The position numbers were made by a program, and so were the translations under genes. 64,000 nt of DNA from DASUAS01 sp963819475 (GTDB lineage Bacteria; Actinomycetota; Acidimicrobiia; IMCC26256; DASPTH01): positions 1 through 64,000 of the forward strand of contig CAWFWE010000003.1 of NCBI GenBank assembly GCA_963819475.1. Reading direction: 5' to 3'. The notes under the pieces were generated by a model. The model had not been told where the DNA came from, did not search any database, and was given only the letters and a program-made list of their open reading frames with translations. Every line of letters begins with the position of its first letter. The first letter of the stretch is position 1. Shown here one piece after another: positions 63,151 through 64,000 of the stretch.

Positions 63151-63876
63151 ATGGGGAAGCTCGACGGCAGGGTGGCGATCGTGACGGGTGGTGCGCGCGG
63201 TCAGGGCGCGGCCGAAGGGCGCCTCTTCGCCGAGGAGGGTGCGACGGTGTTCGTCACCGACGTGCTCACCGACGAGGGCGAGAAGACCGCGGCGGAGCTC
63301 GGGGGCACGTTCGTCGAGCACGACGTGACCGATCCCGAGCGGTGGGCCGCACTCGTCGCGCGAGTGGTGGACGAGCACGGGCGGCTCGACATCTTGATCA
63401 ACAACGCCGGCATCCTCCGGTGGGAACGCATGGTCGACACGTCACCCACGTCGTGGAACGAGGTGGTCGCGGTCAATCAGACCGGCGTGTTCCTCGGCAT
63501 GCACGCGGTTGCGCCGCAGATGATGGCCCAGCACTCGGGATCGATCGTCAACATCTCCTCGGTGGGCGGTCTGCGTGGCGCCAGCGCATGCTTCAGCTAC
63601 GCGGCGACGAAGTGGGCGGTGCGGGGGATGACAAAGGGCGCGGCGATCGAGCTCGGGCCGCACGGGGTGAAGGTCAACTCGATCCATCCGGGCATCATCG
63701 ACACGCCGATGATGGGCGATCACGACCTCGACAACCTGGCGTCCGCGATCGGTGTGCCCCTCCAGCGCTACGCCCAGCCGGAGGAGGTCGCCAAGCTGGC
63801 GCTGTGGCTGGTGTCCGACGACAACTCCTACTCCACCGGTGCCGAGTTCGTCATCGACGGGGGGCAGACGGCGTAG
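63151..63876 (+). CDS. SDR-family oxidoreductase (hydroxysteroid-dehydrogenase-like)
   Basis: A 241-residue classical SDR. VAIVTGGARGQGAAEGRLFAEEGATVFVTDV binds NAD(P); the ARGQG form of the glycine loop is typical of the 3-alpha/20-beta-hydroxysteroid dehydrogenase branch. NNAGILRWERM, then SGSIVNISSVGGLRGASACFSYAATKWAVRG holds Ser, Tyr and Lys. The C-terminus VIDGGQTA is standard. GGGGGAG precedes the ATG. Substrate is unknown. Confidence 0.9.
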   Translation: MGKLDGRVAIVTGGARGQGAAEGRLFAEEGATVFVTDVLTDEGEKTAAELGGTFVEHDVTDPERWAALVARVVDEHGRLDILINNAGILRWERMVDTSPTSWNEVVAVNQTGVFLGMHAVAPQMMAQHSGSIVNISSVGGLRGASACFSYAATKWAVRGMTKGAAIELGPHGVKVNSIHPGIIDTPMMGDHDLDNLASAIGVPLQRYAQPEEVAKLALWLVSDDNSYSTGAEFVIDGGQTA

Positions 63877-63896
63877 TTGCGGCCCGATCGGGGTAT
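63873..63896 (+). promoter_or_regulatory. Possible SigF/SigB-type promoter for the gene at the window end
   Basis: GTAGTT (63873-63878), 12 nt, GGGTAT (63891-63896). The -10 matches the consensus exactly but the -35 is weak. Confidence 0.35.
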
Positions 63897-63958
63897 CCCT
63901 CCCTCCGGCCTGGCGCCGCGGCAGGTCGTACCGGCGGCGCGGGGAGGAGAGGAACCGG

Positions 63959-64000
63959 TTGATCGTCGACCACGAGCCCCGTCTGCTCGCCGGGCGCTAC
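63959..64000 (+). CDS. First 14 codons of a gene running off the window
   Basis: A TTG at 63959 after GGGGAGGAGAGG opens LIVDHEPRLLAGRY, which runs to the last base. The LLAGRY string resembles the start of PknB-type kinase domains (as in LLADRYEL of the kinase at 26804), but 14 residues do not prove it. Confidence 0.4.
   Translation, partial: MIVDHEPRLLAGRY

Overview
The window is GC-rich, densely coded DNA from an actinobacterium. Evidence for this is strong GC bias at third codon positions, frequent GTG/TTG starts, three F420-type enzymes (two LLM-class oxidoreductases and a Ddn-like protein), actinobacterial families such as DUF3039 and DUF222-HNH, a PASTA kinase, and -10 boxes lying 6-8 nt before start codons as in leaderless actinobacterial mRNAs. 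The overall flavour suggests Acidimicrobiia, but that is inference. No rRNA, tRNA, CRISPR array, phage or insertion sequence was recognised; it looks like ordinary chromosome.

Layout. 0-8.8 kb: glpD (cut by the window edge), a ferric-reductase-like membrane protein, a rhodanese, a secreted protein coupled to a GAF-GGDEF diguanylate cyclase, an HD alarmone-hydrolase-like protein overlapping mltG, an LLM oxidoreductase, DUF3039 and DUF3817. 8.7-17.8 kb: an AddAB-like helicase-nuclease pair, an HNH endonuclease, a cytidylate-kinase-like protein and a DUF1345 membrane protein. 17.9-21.6 kb: an osmoprotectant ABC transporter split over two divergent units. 21.6-26.7 kb: a sulfur amino-acid block with cystathionine beta-synthase and a gamma-synthase/lyase on plus and metX-metY on minus, meeting at a bidirectional terminator. 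26.8-41 kb: PASTA kinase, MarR-MFS, VOC, PRC-barrel and M23 genes, TetR with a divergent DHA2 pump, msrA, a lysine-tailed protein, a DEAD-box helicase fused to a cold-shock domain, RDD and CPBP membrane proteins, and a PrxQ/Bcp peroxiredoxin. 41-50.8 kb: dienelactone hydrolase, LtrA, Ddn, thioesterases, LLM, a DHA2 pump, a thioredoxin-fold protein with an in-frame TGA, an SGNH hydrolase and an orphan osmoprotectant-binding paralogue. 50.9-64 kb: FtsX-type permease, M15 peptidase, CBS pair, TesB, two SDRs, a TetR remnant, a secreted HEMLH protein, a second TetR/DHA2 divergent pair, CsbD, a ParB-like protein, two HAD proteins and the first codons of a gene running off the window.

The most notable item is the gene at 47132-48166 (minus). 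A thioredoxin/ResA-like reading frame continues on both sides of a single TGA that sits exactly where the redox-active Cys is expected (Ala-Ser-Trp-TGA-Gly-Cys). A 6-bp stem with a 5-nt loop lies 20 nt downstream, as a bacterial SECIS would. It is a strong selenoprotein candidate.

A caution: at least ten genes are split by one apparent frameshift each or two (glpD, addA-like, addB-like, marR, 36404-36809, VOC 39988, thioesterase 43618, FtsX-type permease twice, HEMLH protein). Several fall in G or C runs. Uncorrected assembly indels are the simplest explanation, so these genes are annotated as single reconstructed units.
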